Of a stretch of 64,000 nt of DNA, positions 23,945-33,370 are shown piece after piece. The stretch covers positions 1,054,001 through 1,118,000 of the forward strand of contig JAXGNG010000001.1 of assembly GCA_040768125.1 (NCBI GenBank), in the 5' to 3' direction. The notes under the pieces were generated by a model. It was not told the DNA's origin. It did not search any database and was given only the letters and a program-made list of their open reading frames with translations. Within the stretch, counting starts at the first letter, position 1; the number at the start of each line of letters is the position of its first letter. The position numbers and the translations under genes are program-made. The DNA is from RBG-16-49-21 sp040768125. Lineage in GTDB: Bacteria; Spirochaetota; UBA4802; UBA5550.

Positions 23945-24868
23945 CTACGTATCGCGCGTAATGCTGTCCATCCCGGAAACCGCCGCGTGTGTTCCTCCCG
24001 AGCTCGCCTCGAAAACCAGGTGCGCGGCCTGGGCAACTTCCCTGAAGCCGATCTTCTGATAGATCCGGTTCGTCGTGGGATTGGCCTTGTCCGCGTAGAG
24101 CACGCAGAAGGAGCTTCCCCGCGACAGCGCCTCTTCGCAGAGAGCGGCAACGCAGGCCGATGCGTAGCCCCGGTTACGCTCTTCTGGCGGGGTGTAAACG
24201 AGCCCCACGGCCCGGGCGTTCCCCGTGTCGCGCACCCAGGCCCCCATGGATACCGGCCTGTCCGTCTCGAGGAAAAAAAGCCTTTCGTCGGCAATGGCGT
24301 TTCGCGCCACGGCCTCGTGGTCAACGCCCTTTTCCCTGACGTCGTTGTGAAAGCGCCGGGTCCACTCCGCGGCAAGTGCCAGGTCGCCGGGGAGGGCGGC
24401 GCGCAGGAAGCCGCCACAGGGGGGAGGGGCCTCGACCCTGTCCAGGCGGTAGATGCACATTTTTTTCTCGACGCGGTGCCTTCTGTCTCCCGCCGCGGCG
24501 CAGTAGACGCCGGCGAAATATTCCGCGTCGGTCGCGGGACCCACGACCCCGGCGGGGTCGCGTTTCCCGTCAAGCAGGCTCTTCGCGAGGCGCTCCATGC
24601 CGGAGGCGGGAAACGCGGTGATGGCCAGGGGGTAGGGGGGCGTATGGATGGCGGCCCCCGCGACCCTGCCGCCCCGGAGGGCGACGGCGAAAAACGGCGG
24701 CGCGCCGAACCGGTCGGGCCGCCCCAGGGCGTCCCGGGCAATGCCGATCATCAGGTTGTACTCGGCTTCGGCGGCCAGGAGAAATCCCTCGCAGAGTTCG
24801 AGGAACCCGGCGGCGTCGGCCGGTAGAACAAGATCGGCGGAAGGTTGACCGCCGTCGCGGCCGGTCAT
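23945..24868 (-). CDS. GNAT-family N-acetyltransferase
   Basis: A 307-residue protein. The C-terminal half (from about residue 170) is a GNAT domain: VGLVYTPPEERNRGYASACV then AALCEEAL is the acetyl-CoA pyrophosphate-binding loop (Q/R-x-x-G-x-A type, here RNRGYA), followed by CVLYADKANPTTNRIYQKIGF, the conserved acceptor-side strand and helix. The N-terminal 150 residues form a separate domain often found fused in such predicted acetyltransferases. The acceptor is unknown. Start 24868 shares ATGA with the upstream membrane-protein gene, giving coupling; the long upstream extension in this frame is a shadow of that gene. Confidence 0.82.
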   Translation of the reverse strand: MTGRDGGQPSADLVLPADAAGFLELCEGFLLAAEAEYNLMIGIARDALGRPDRFGAPPFFAVALRGGRVAGAAIHTPPYPLAITAFPASGMERLAKSLLDGKRDPAGVVGPATDAEYFAGVYCAAAGDRRHRVEKKMCIYRLDRVEAPPPCGGFLRAALPGDLALAAEWTRRFHNDVREKGVDHEAVARNAIADERLFFLETDRPVSMGAWVRDTGNARAVGLVYTPPEERNRGYASACVAALCEEALSRGSSFCVLYADKANPTTNRIYQKIGFREVAQAAHLVFEASSGGTHAAVSGMDSITRDT

Positions 24869-25248
24869 AGGGCCATGACCAGAACGCCGGTGACGAGGAG
24901 GACCACCAGGATAACGCCCACGATGAGATGGGCGATGCCGGTGAAGATCCATATCAGGAAGGCCTTCCCCCATCCCGTTGCGTAGATCCACTTCAGGATG
25001 CCCAGGGTGATCAGGATGCCGAGGAACCATCCCGCCACGGAGCCGATGCCGAAGAGGGCCGTTGCCGCTCCCGTAAGCGTCCAGACCGCGATGCTTGACG
25101 CGATGGCGGCGATGAAGGCCCTGCCGAATCCGGAATCGGGCACACCGGCGAACTTCGACCCGATCCATATGAAGAACGCCGACACGGCCGTCGCCGTGAT
25201 GATGCAGAAAATGATAACCGGGAGGATCATCAGTCCGATTACTTCCAT
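24865..25248 (-). CDS. Small multi-span membrane protein
   Basis: A 127-residue protein made almost wholly of hydrophobic segments: MEVIGLMILPVIIFCIITAT (1-28), then AFIAAIASSIAVWTLTGAAT (around 47-72), SVAGWFLGILITLGILKWIY and GIAHLIVGVILVVLLVTGVL. Four membrane spans are likely. No family recognised with certainty. Start 25248 follows GGGGG on the minus strand; translation of the GNAT gene begins at its stop codon, so the two form an operon. The spacer to the divergent signalling gene is short. Confidence 0.7.
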   Translation of the reverse strand: MEVIGLMILPVIIFCIITATAVSAFFIWIGSKFAGVPDSGFGRAFIAAIASSIAVWTLTGAATALFGIGSVAGWFLGILITLGILKWIYATGWGKAFLIWIFTGIAHLIVGVILVVLLVTGVLVMAL

Positions 25249-25392
25249 GGCAGCCCCCTGGTGTGGTCGTCCGTGCGCGGCGGCTTCCCATGAAACGCCG
25301 CGCCCGCGTTTTTCAGGGTCGGTTGCCCGCAGTGGATTGTCAAGAAGGATATGCAGCCGCCGGCGGTTGTGAATTGTTCTTGCATTCACGTC

Positions 25393-25617
25393 ATGGAATG
25401 GCGTACCATTGAACCCGGCGACGGGGAACTGGTCGCCGTCGCGGCGCGGGTGCTGACCTGGGGAAGCGCCATGATGGAGGCGATCGCCAGGAACCGACAC
25501 GGAAGCAGCCGCGACTTCGTGTCGGGGCTTTGCGACGCCCTGGTCGCCTTCAGGGGATCGGATTCCTTCGACGACGACGTGTGCATCATCTGCGTGGATA
25601 TCGGCGGCGGCGCCTGA
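25393..25617 (+). pseudogene. C-terminal fragment of a SpoIIE/PP2C-type phosphatase
   Basis: The last 60 codons read like the end of a SpoIIE-type phosphatase: RDFVSGLCDALVAFRGSDSF then DDDVCIICVDIGG, where DDV-x-(I/L) is the last metal-binding Asp pair and closing strand. The catalytic N-terminal part is missing, and no start with a ribosome-binding site is convincing. It lies directly before the large gene that ends in a complete SpoIIE domain, so it may be a relic of a tandem duplication or of a rearranged signalling gene. A real short gene cannot be excluded. Confidence 0.4.
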
Positions 25618-25720
25618 GGGCGCCTCATGCCCCGCCGTCCCCCCGGTAAATGGTTGACATGCGGGAATCCCGGTGCATACTGGGTGGCATCCGCGTGCGT
25701 CCGCGCCGGAACAATATCAA

Positions 25721-28700
25721 ATGAATCTTGAAAACAGCGTCATCCAGGACCGGTACCGTCTCATCGAAGTCCTCGGCGAGGGAGGCATCAGCACGGTCTA
25801 CCGGGCCGAGGACCTCACCGGCGTCCATCCTCACTGTTCCGTAAAGGTGCTGAAGAACGGCTCCATCTCGCACCGCGTTGAGGACATAATCCGCTTCAAC
25901 GCCGAGGCCTCCATCGTGTCCCGCCTGGATCATCCCCGGATACTGTCGATATACGACGTGGGAAACCAGGGGGGGCTCCACTTCATCGCAATGGAGTATC
26001 TCCGGGGGGAGAGCCTCGAGGAGGCCCTGTGCCGCGGCGGTCCCCTCGAGGTGGACCGGGCCGTCGCCGTGGTGGAGAAGGTCCTGGAGGCCCTGGCCTA
26101 TATCCATGAACGGGACATCATACACCGCGACCTGAAGCCGGGCAACATCATGCTCCCCGGGGGGGGTGCGCGATCGGGCATCGAGGCGCTCAAGGTGATC
26201 GATTTCGCACTGGCCCAGGTGAAGGATTTCAACCGCATCGCCGAGAGCGCCGCGGGCTCCGGGGACGTTATCGCCGGCACCTTCAGCTACATGTCGCCGG
26301 AGCAGAGCGGGATCCTGAAGGGCCACGTCGACGAGCGAAGCGATCTCTATTCCCTGGGCATCATGTTTTACCGCCTCCTCATGGGTGAACTCCCCTACCG
26401 GGGGGACAACCTCTCCGCCCTGCTTCACCAGCATATCGCCGCGAAGCCCGTGGGAATACGGACGCGGATGCCCGAGGTGCCCCCCGTGGTCGAAAAGATG
26501 GTCATGAAGCTCATCGAGAAGGAGCCCGGGCGCCGTTACCAGAGCGCCCGGGGCATCATGACGGACATCGCGCGCTACCGGGAGGGGTATCTGGACTTTG
26601 AGCCGGGGGAGTACGACAAGGTGGTGCGGCCCTCCTTCCGCACGAGCCTCGTGGGACGCGACGGAGAAATCGATACCCTGAAGCGGCTATTTGACCGCGT
26701 GCGGACGGGGAGCGGCACCCTCTGCCTTATTTCCGGCGAGGCGGGATCCGGGAAAACCCGGCTCGCCCAGGAACTGCGCGATTATGTGTACGCTCAAAAC
26801 GGTCTTTTCATCGAATCCAAGTGTTACCGGGCCATGAATTCCTTCCCCTTTGGCCCTTTCCATGACGCCCTTGACGCCTACCTCGCGCATTTTCAGCGCA
26901 AGCCGGAATTCCAGCGCAACGATGCGGCCGGAGCCATGCGGCGCGAACTGGGGGGCCTGGGTGGGGTCATCCTGCGCCTGAACGACGAGATGGGAGCTCT
27001 CCTTGGCCCCTGCCCGCCCCTGGTGGCAATTGACCCTGAGCGCGACACCCAGCGTCTCCTCCTCGTGGCGGGGTCTTTTTTCCGGCTCCTTGCGGAGATC
27101 GAACAGTCCCTCGTGATCCAGATCGACGACCTCCAGTGGGCCGACGAGGGAAGCCTTCTCCTGCTGGAGGAGCTGGCCCGGGTGATCGGCCATTCACACC
27201 TGATGATCCTCGGCACCTATCGCGAGGAGGAGGTGGGGGAGGGCCACCGGATCACCAGGCTCGAGGCGGCGGCGCCCGGCGGGGGCATCCCCCTGCACCG
27301 GATACGGGTCCATCCCTTTGATGCCGCCGTGGTCCATGACTTCGTCTCGCACCTTCTTTTCCAGAGGGACGACACCACGCGGGTCCTTGCGGACCACGTC
27401 TACCGGAGGGGGAAGGGGAATCCCCTGTTCACCGTGGAACTCCTGAAGCAGATGGTGGCGGAGAGGGTCGTTACCTTTTCCCAGGGAAAATGGAACTTCA
27501 CGCTCCCCGGCGCGGGAGATGTTGAGATTCCCGAGGGGATCATCGACATCATCATGGCGCGGGCCCGGCGACTCGACGCGGCGGAACGCGAGGTGATCGC
27601 ATTCTGCGCCGTCATCGGGAAGAAGATAGACACCGACCTCCTCCTGAAGGTGTTCGCCCACCGCTTTGACAATGTCCGCACCGTGCGCATCCTGGACCGC
27701 GCCCTGGACATGCAGATCCTCGAGGAGGACGTGAACGCCAGGGGCGTCGTCAGTTTCTCCCACGACCGCGTGTGGGAGGCCTTTTACCGCGACATTGACG
27801 GGGATGAGCGGGTGGAAATCCACCGCCATATCGCCCGTTCCATGGAGTCGCTTTTCAGCCCCGTGGAGGGCGACCCGGTCTACGAGGTGGCCTATCACTA
27901 CATCGAATGCGGGGACCGCGAGGGGATCATCCGGTACGCACTGCCGGCAGCCGAGATGGCGAGGGATCGGAACGCCAACGACGAGTCGCTGAAGTACCTG
28001 GCGGTCGCCACGAGGGCCATGGAAGAAAAAATGGGGGAACGCCCGGAGCCGGGCCTGCGCGAGGCGTGGATCCGCGCCCGCGAGATGACGGGGGAGCTCT
28101 ACCTCACCATGGGCGAGACGGAGCAAGCCATCAAAACCTACCGCGCCCTGGTGGCGTACCGCGAATCACCCTATGACAGGGCCCTCATCTACCGGCAGAT
28201 CTCCCTGGCCTATTTCAAGAAGGGGGACTGGGAGAGCTGCGAGCGGAACGGCCGCGAGGCCCTGCGGCTCCTGGGAAGCGGCACCAGGGTCTCCAGGGCC
28301 GGAGTGGCGGCCGGTATCGCGTGGCAGCTCGCCGTGCACGGGCTCCATGTCCTGGCGCCGCGGCTCTTCATGAAGAGAAGGGGCGTTCCCCGCGCCTCGG
28401 ACCACCTCATCGTGAGCGTCCAGAACAACATGAACTGGATGTATATCCTGAGCGACGTGTTCAAGTTCGTGCTGAACATCCTGAAAAACCTGAACATCTG
28501 CGAATCAAGACTGGGGAAGTCGCGCGAGCTCGGCATGGCCCTGGGAGGCTACGCCAGCATGTGCATGGCCCTGCCGCTTTTCCCCCGCGCCCTCCGCTAT
28601 CACGCCAGGTCCCTGGAACTGCGCCGGGAGCTGAAGGACGACTGGGGCCTGGGACAGTCGCTCCAGTGGCTCGGCTACTGCCATTCCTGGATGGGGGACC

Positions 28701-30919
28701 CGGAGCGGAGCAACGAGTATTTCCTTCAGAGCCTGGAGATATTCACCCGCATAGGCGACATGTGGGAAATCGGCATGGTCCTGGGCGGGCTTTCATACAA
28801 CGATTATTATTGCGGGAATTATGACGGCGCCATCATCAGGATACGGGAATACGAAAAGATCTGCCGGAAGCTCAATGACTACTACGGCATGAGCCGCTGC
28901 CATCAGTATACCGCGGCATGCCTCATTGAGCAGGCCGACTTTGAAAACGCCGAGATCTACATCCGGCGGTCCCTCGAGATTACGGGCCCGAACAGGATAC
29001 TGTTCAACAACTGCTTTGACCACACCCTGCTGGGATACCTGAGCCTGGAGCGGGGCGATTGCGACGCCGCCATCGAGCACCTCGAACGGGCGATCGCGAT
29101 AGATGAGAGCAACAATTTCATCAGGGATTACGTGGTGCAGATGTATCCCTATGTTGCGACGGCATACATCATGAAGTACCTCCAGGGCGAGAGGGGCGCC
29201 GGGGCTGCGCTGCTGCGGATCCGTGCCGCGTGCCGGCGCGCCGTGTCGATGACGCGGAAATGGCCCAATCACCATGGTTCCGCCCTGCGCGTCATGGCCA
29301 TGTATCATTCCCTGGCGAAAAACGAGCGGGCCGCGGAGCGGTGTTTCGCCGAAAGCGTGATCCTCTGCTCCCGCAACGGCAGGAAATATGAGCTGGCCAG
29401 GACCCTTTTCGAGTACGGCAAGCACCTGTGGCGTTCGGGCATGGAAAAGGCGGGCCTCATGAAGCAGGAGTCGGCCCGGCGTATCCTGCGCGGCATCAAT
29501 GCCGCTCCCGCCTGGTGGCAGGCGGGCCCTCTTCCATGGATTGAAGCGGCGACGGGGGGCGATTCGCCTGCGAATCCCCCGGTGGACGCCACGCGCCTGG
29601 CGTCAGTCATCACGGTGAGCCGGAACATAAGTTCCATACTGAACCTGGACCAGCTCCTGGATGGCATCATGGGGAACGCCGTGGAGGTGACCGGCGCCCG
29701 CCGGGGATATCTTTTCATCAAGAACCCCGATTCCGGCGCGCTTGAACTACGCGTTCTGAGGGACGGCCTGCAATCGGACCGGCCGGAGTATTCCGATGCC
29801 GTGGTACGGGAGGTGTTTGCCTCGGGGAGGCACCTGATCACCACCGACGCCGAGAAGGACCGGGCATGCATCGGCGCCGAAAGCGTGATACGCTATGGCC
29901 TGAAGTCGATACTCTGCACGCCCATCCGCGTCCACGACGAGGTGATCGGCGTGTGCTACCTGGACAACCCACTGTCGCGCAACGTGTTCAACGCGGAGGA
30001 CGCCGGCATACTGGAGGTGTTCATGGCCCAGGCCGGCATCGCCATCGAGAACGCCGGCCTCTACCGGAACCTCGAGCGCAAGGTGGAGGAGAGGACCAGG
30101 GAGCTGAACCGGGTCAATCTCGAGCTCACGCGCGCGTACCAGTCCGTGAGCCAGGCGTACTCCGTGATGAAGGAGGACCTGCTCCTGGCCCGCAGGATAC
30201 AGGAAAGCATCATGCCGCGGGTTGACGCCCGGTACCGGCACATTGACGCGGCGGTGCGCTACTTCCCCATGAGCGAGGTCGGGGGGGACGTGTATCACCT
30301 GGAGGAGATCCGGGAGGGATACTACCGCCTGTTCATAGCCGACGCCACGGGGCACGGCGTCCAGGCGGCCCTGGTTACCATGATCATCATGGGTGAGTAC
30401 GACAAGCTGAAGAACGCGAGCCCTGACCCGGCGGACCTGGTGAGCGCCCTGAACGGGATCATCATCCGCGACTACGCCCCCCTGCGCATGATTTTCAGCT
30501 GCATCGTCATGGATATCGACTGCCGCGGGGGCACTCTGCTCCACTGCTCGGCGGGGCACCCGGACCAGCTCCTGGTGCGGGGCGGCGAGGTGACAAGCCT
30601 GAGAAGCAACGGCCGTATCGTGGGATTCATGCCGGGGCCGCCCTACGCCAACGTGCGGACCGAGATCCTTCCCGGCGACCGGATGATGGTCTATACCGAC
30701 GGTCTCTACGAGGAATACGACAGGGATGAACGGCCCTTCGGGGAAGACCGCCTGAAGCGCCTGGCAGCGGCGCGGGGGGAGCGCTCCATCGAGGCCGTGG
30801 TGGACGGGATCATACGGGACCTGACCCTCTTCATGGGGCACGACGTCACCACGGAGATAAGCGACGATATAACCCTCATTGGTATCGAGATAAGGGGCAC
30901 CGGGGAGAGCCTGAACTGA
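25721..30919 (+). CDS. Multidomain Ser/Thr kinase - AAA ATPase - TPR - GAF - SpoIIE phosphatase
   Basis: A 1732-residue cytoplasmic signalling protein. Residues about 11-275 form a Hanks-type kinase: LGEGGISTVYRA glycine loop, SVKVLK with the ATP Lys, HRDLKPGN (His135), then IDFALAQ in place of DFG, and SYMSPEQSG. An AAA/STAND ATPase follows, with P-loop GEAGSGKT at about 340 and IQIDDLQWAD as Walker B. TPR-like helical repeats span roughly 760-1240. A GAF domain (1290-1450; LDQLLDGIMGNAVEVTGARR) leads into a coiled coil and a complete SpoIIE/PP2C phosphatase domain (1490-1727; GGDVYHL, ADATGHGVQAAL, YTDGLYEEY, SDDITLIG). It thus joins opposing kinase and phosphatase activities; targets are unknown. 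ATG 25721 is preferred by domain start; GTG 25673 is possible, and neither has a good ribosome-binding site. Confidence 0.9.
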   Translation: MNLENSVIQDRYRLIEVLGEGGISTVYRAEDLTGVHPHCSVKVLKNGSISHRVEDIIRFNAEASIVSRLDHPRILSIYDVGNQGGLHFIAMEYLRGESLEEALCRGGPLEVDRAVAVVEKVLEALAYIHERDIIHRDLKPGNIMLPGGGARSGIEALKVIDFALAQVKDFNRIAESAAGSGDVIAGTFSYMSPEQSGILKGHVDERSDLYSLGIMFYRLLMGELPYRGDNLSALLHQHIAAKPVGIRTRMPEVPPVVEKMVMKLIEKEPGRRYQSARGIMTDIARYREGYLDFEPGEYDKVVRPSFRTSLVGRDGEIDTLKRLFDRVRTGSGTLCLISGEAGSGKTRLAQELRDYVYAQNGLFIESKCYRAMNSFPFGPFHDALDAYLAHFQRKPEFQRNDAAGAMRRELGGLGGVILRLNDEMGALLGPCPPLVAIDPERDTQRLLLVAGSFFRLLAEIEQSLVIQIDDLQWADEGSLLLLEELARVIGHSHLMILGTYREEEVGEGHRITRLEAAAPGGGIPLHRIRVHPFDAAVVHDFVSHLLFQRDDTTRVLADHVYRRGKGNPLFTVELLKQMVAERVVTFSQGKWNFTLPGAGDVEIPEGIIDIIMARARRLDAAEREVIAFCAVIGKKIDTDLLLKVFAHRFDNVRTVRILDRALDMQILEEDVNARGVVSFSHDRVWEAFYRDIDGDERVEIHRHIARSMESLFSPVEGDPVYEVAYHYIECGDREGIIRYALPAAEMARDRNANDESLKYLAVATRAMEEKMGERPEPGLREAWIRAREMTGELYLTMGETEQAIKTYRALVAYRESPYDRALIYRQISLAYFKKGDWESCERNGREALRLLGSGTRVSRAGVAAGIAWQLAVHGLHVLAPRLFMKRRGVPRASDHLIVSVQNNMNWMYILSDVFKFVLNILKNLNICESRLGKSRELGMALGGYASMCMALPLFPRALRYHARSLELRRELKDDWGLGQSLQWLGYCHSWMGDPERSNEYFLQSLEIFTRIGDMWEIGMVLGGLSYNDYYCGNYDGAIIRIREYEKICRKLNDYYGMSRCHQYTAACLIEQADFENAEIYIRRSLEITGPNRILFNNCFDHTLLGYLSLERGDCDAAIEHLERAIAIDESNNFIRDYVVQMYPYVATAYIMKYLQGERGAGAALLRIRAACRRAVSMTRKWPNHHGSALRVMAMYHSLAKNERAAERCFAESVILCSRNGRKYELARTLFEYGKHLWRSGMEKAGLMKQESARRILRGINAAPAWWQAGPLPWIEAATGGDSPANPPVDATRLASVITVSRNISSILNLDQLLDGIMGNAVEVTGARRGYLFIKNPDSGALELRVLRDGLQSDRPEYSDAVVREVFASGRHLITTDAEKDRACIGAESVIRYGLKSILCTPIRVHDEVIGVCYLDNPLSRNVFNAEDAGILEVFMAQAGIAIENAGLYRNLERKVEERTRELNRVNLELTRAYQSVSQAYSVMKEDLLLARRIQESIMPRVDARYRHIDAAVRYFPMSEVGGDVYHLEEIREGYYRLFIADATGHGVQAALVTMIIMGEYDKLKNASPDPADLVSALNGIIIRDYAPLRMIFSCIVMDIDCRGGTLLHCSAGHPDQLLVRGGEVTSLRSNGRIVGFMPGPPYANVRTEILPGDRMMVYTDGLYEEYDRDERPFGEDRLKRLAAARGERSIEAVVDGIIRDLTLFMGHDVTTEISDDITLIGIEIRGTGESLN

Positions 30920-30928
30920 GTCCCGGCG

Positions 30929-32031
30929 CTATTCCATGAATCCCAGATGGAAATAGTGCGTTTCGATGACCTTCCGCACGGCCGAAAGCTGGGCGTTCAG
31001 GAAAGCCCTGTTATCCCGCTCCAGGTCATTCTTCCGGGCGGGAATCCCGCCCGCGAGGAATTCCGGGTAGTTCTGGTGCGCTGATCCTCCGAAGAAAAAC
31101 GTTTTATAGGCGAGTCCCTCCAGGTCATCGTCACGCCGGTGTAGCACATGTAGAGCTCACCGGACATCTTCGTGGGGAAGCAGAAGGGGTTAACGCCCCG
31201 GCCGGCAAGCAGGGCGTTGAATTTGGGCCGGGGTGAGGGCCTGCCGAAGAAGAATCGCCACAGGGGCGTGTAGGGGGATTGAAAGGCCAGGGGAGTGCCG
31301 TCGCCGGGCTGGTAGGTGGTGACGACATCCACGTCCCTGAGGGCCACCCGGTCCCATTGCCGGCCGGCGATGGCGACCCGCTTCGATGCGGGAAACACCT
31401 GGGAGCCGACCTTTCCCAGGTCCCTGGCGGCGCCGGTGATGGATGCAGCGGGCGTGCCGTACACGTGATTGGAAAAATAATTCCAGTCGGCTTTCGCAAC
31501 GCGGAGCACCTCGTCGGCCTTTACCGCCCGGCGTCCATTTACCAGCCTGCCGTACCCGAAGGGGCGCCCCAGGGCCGAGGCCAGGACGTCCACCTCCCAG
31601 TACCCGAAAAAGACGTTGAACCAGATGGAGAGGGGGTCGCCGTAGACCCCGCGGCGGAGAAAGCCCGGCTTTCCGCATGAGTAGCATACGTTGAAGAGCA
31701 GCCGGGGATATTTTTTAAAGTAGGTGGAGTGTACCAGTTTTCCGATTCCCCCCATCCGTTTGCTGCTGCCGCAGACATCGATTTCCAGGATGGTGGGATA
31801 GCGCGTGGATTTTGGGCCCCCGAACTGCGGCGTGGGAATCACGGCAGGTGTGCCGATGATCTTTCGTGACACCTCGCCCACGAGGGGGCACCGCGTCACC
31901 AGGCGGGTGATCTTTTTTACGAGCCATCCTGTCCCGGAGGCCAGGAATTCGGCGCAGCGCCAGGGCAGCGCGAAGAGCGTGGAAAAGCAGTAGATGACCG
32001 TAAAGAGCAGGGCGTTTTTGAGCCTGTCCAT
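30929..32031 (-). pseudogene. Frameshifted gene of unknown function, N-terminally anchored
   Basis: Reading starts at 32031 with an N-terminal membrane segment (LKNALLFTVIYCFSTLFALP) and stays open for 344 codons, but sense ends near residue 304 (YMCYTGVTMTWR). From there the natural continuation, GLAYKTFFFGGSAHQNYPEF, is in another frame and ends at 30929. One extra base in the CCC run at 31116-31118 would join both into about 366 residues, so a one-base deletion (real or an assembly error) is the simplest cause. The body has CYSCGKPGF and EIDVCGSSKRMGG. I do not recognise a family. It is convergent with the large kinase gene. Confidence 0.65.
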
Positions 32032-32285
32032 GGTATGTACCCCCGGGGAGATTGAGTGCGATGGTTCATTATCGACAGGGAGGGCCGTTCAATTGACCCC
32101 GGGCCTGGAGAATTTCCACGCGCCATATTGTGCTGCAAAATCGGGTGTCCCCTTCCGGTAATGGAGCCATGCCATTTATATATTCACGAATCCATGGCAG
32201 GCCGCTGCCTGCGGGCGGTACGCATGCGGGTGGATATGCCACACAACCAGGAGCGCCTTGCGACGAACAACACGCGTTTCACTCC

Positions 32286-32314
32286 TTGACACGTTAATGA
32301 AAACATGATAGTAT
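32286..32314 (+). promoter_or_regulatory. Predicted promoter of the barrel protein gene
   Basis: TTGACA (32286-32291), a 17-base spacer and TAGTAT (32309-32314): the same -10 hexamer and spacing as the TA promoter at 2996. The start codon is 39 bases downstream of the -10 box. Confidence 0.65.
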
Positions 32315-32352
32315 CGCCACCAGGCTGGTAATGATCACAGTGAGGTGTCAGG

Positions 32353-33354
32353 ATGAGAGCAACGCGTATCCCCAGAACCCTCTTTCTCTCGATGGCGCTC
32401 CTGTTCCCCGCCTCATCTTTCGCGTCGGTCAGCATCAGCGTGGGCGGCAACGTCTGGTATGCCTGGTGGCAGCCCGCGTGGTCCGACGGGAAAATACTCA
32501 CGAATGAATTATTGCCCGCTTATGCGGCGACTCACTTCCTGGGGATAGATTCGAAGAACTTTTCTTCCTCGGGCTCGTTTCTTGCGGGGCCTTCCCTGTC
32601 GATTGGCTTTTTGAAACGATGGAGCATATCATCGGTGTTCCTCATAGGGAAGTATGTGCACCGTTCCAGTGGATTTGCTCCCTACCTTTCTTTTATCCCC
32701 ACGGCGTTTCTCCCTTCATCGATTCTTGCAGGGTTTTCGCACCAGACCTATACCCGCAGGAGCATGAAGATGGAAAGCGATACCACGGTGAGCTGTTCCC
32801 TCCACCGCCATGTGAAGCTTTTTGCGGGCTTCAAGTACCAGGGTTATGCGTATGATGAGGAATTCAAGGAATTGCTTGCTACCGATCTAAGTACCTGGAA
32901 ATCGCGTGACGAGGTGAATCAATATGGCGGCGGCGTCGGCCTGGGGGGCACCGTTCCATTGGGAGCGAATTTCTTCCTCCTGGGAAGCGCATCGGCCATC
33001 GCCCTCTGGGGTTATGAAACGACAACGTTCAGTGCTCATTGGTATTGGGGTATTTCCCCTCCTCACGCGGTGACCCTGGGGATACCCTTGAATGGCCGGG
33101 GAAGGTTTTTCTCGTACGGGTGCAGCGCCTCGCTGTCCCTGGCCTATTACATTGCCCGGATCGGGACCACGGTTTCGATCGGCGGCAGGTACCAGGTCCT
33201 CTTCTACCGGCAGAAGTACCGCGACATCTTTCGCAATGACGTTGCCATGAACATCGTCAAGGGGAAGTACGACCACTTCTACGGGGTGACCTTTTCCATG
33301 ACCTACAGCTTCCGTATCGGCGGGAAGTCGGAGGGTGAGGAATCACCGGGGTGA
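32353..33354 (+). CDS. Predicted outer-membrane beta-barrel protein
   Basis: A 333-residue protein with a signal peptide (TLFLSMALLFPASSFAS). The mature part shows alternating polar and aromatic strands typical of an outer-membrane barrel, for example KLFAGFKYQGYAY, FFLLGSASAIALWGYE and GTTVSIGGRYQVLFYR, near the end YGVTFSMTYSFRIGG. A short acidic tail follows the last strand. Aromatic residues are enriched as in membrane girdles. No specific family or substrate is recognised. GAGGTG precedes the ATG and a good promoter lies upstream, so it is a single-gene unit; etfA is convergent. Confidence 0.72.
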   Translation: MRATRIPRTLFLSMALLFPASSFASVSISVGGNVWYAWWQPAWSDGKILTNELLPAYAATHFLGIDSKNFSSSGSFLAGPSLSIGFLKRWSISSVFLIGKYVHRSSGFAPYLSFIPTAFLPSSILAGFSHQTYTRRSMKMESDTTVSCSLHRHVKLFAGFKYQGYAYDEEFKELLATDLSTWKSRDEVNQYGGGVGLGGTVPLGANFFLLGSASAIALWGYETTTFSAHWYWGISPPHAVTLGIPLNGRGRFFSYGCSASLSLAYYIARIGTTVSIGGRYQVLFYRQKYRDIFRNDVAMNIVKGKYDHFYGVTFSMTYSFRIGGKSEGEESPG

Positions 33355-33370
33355 CACGACCCCCCCGGCC

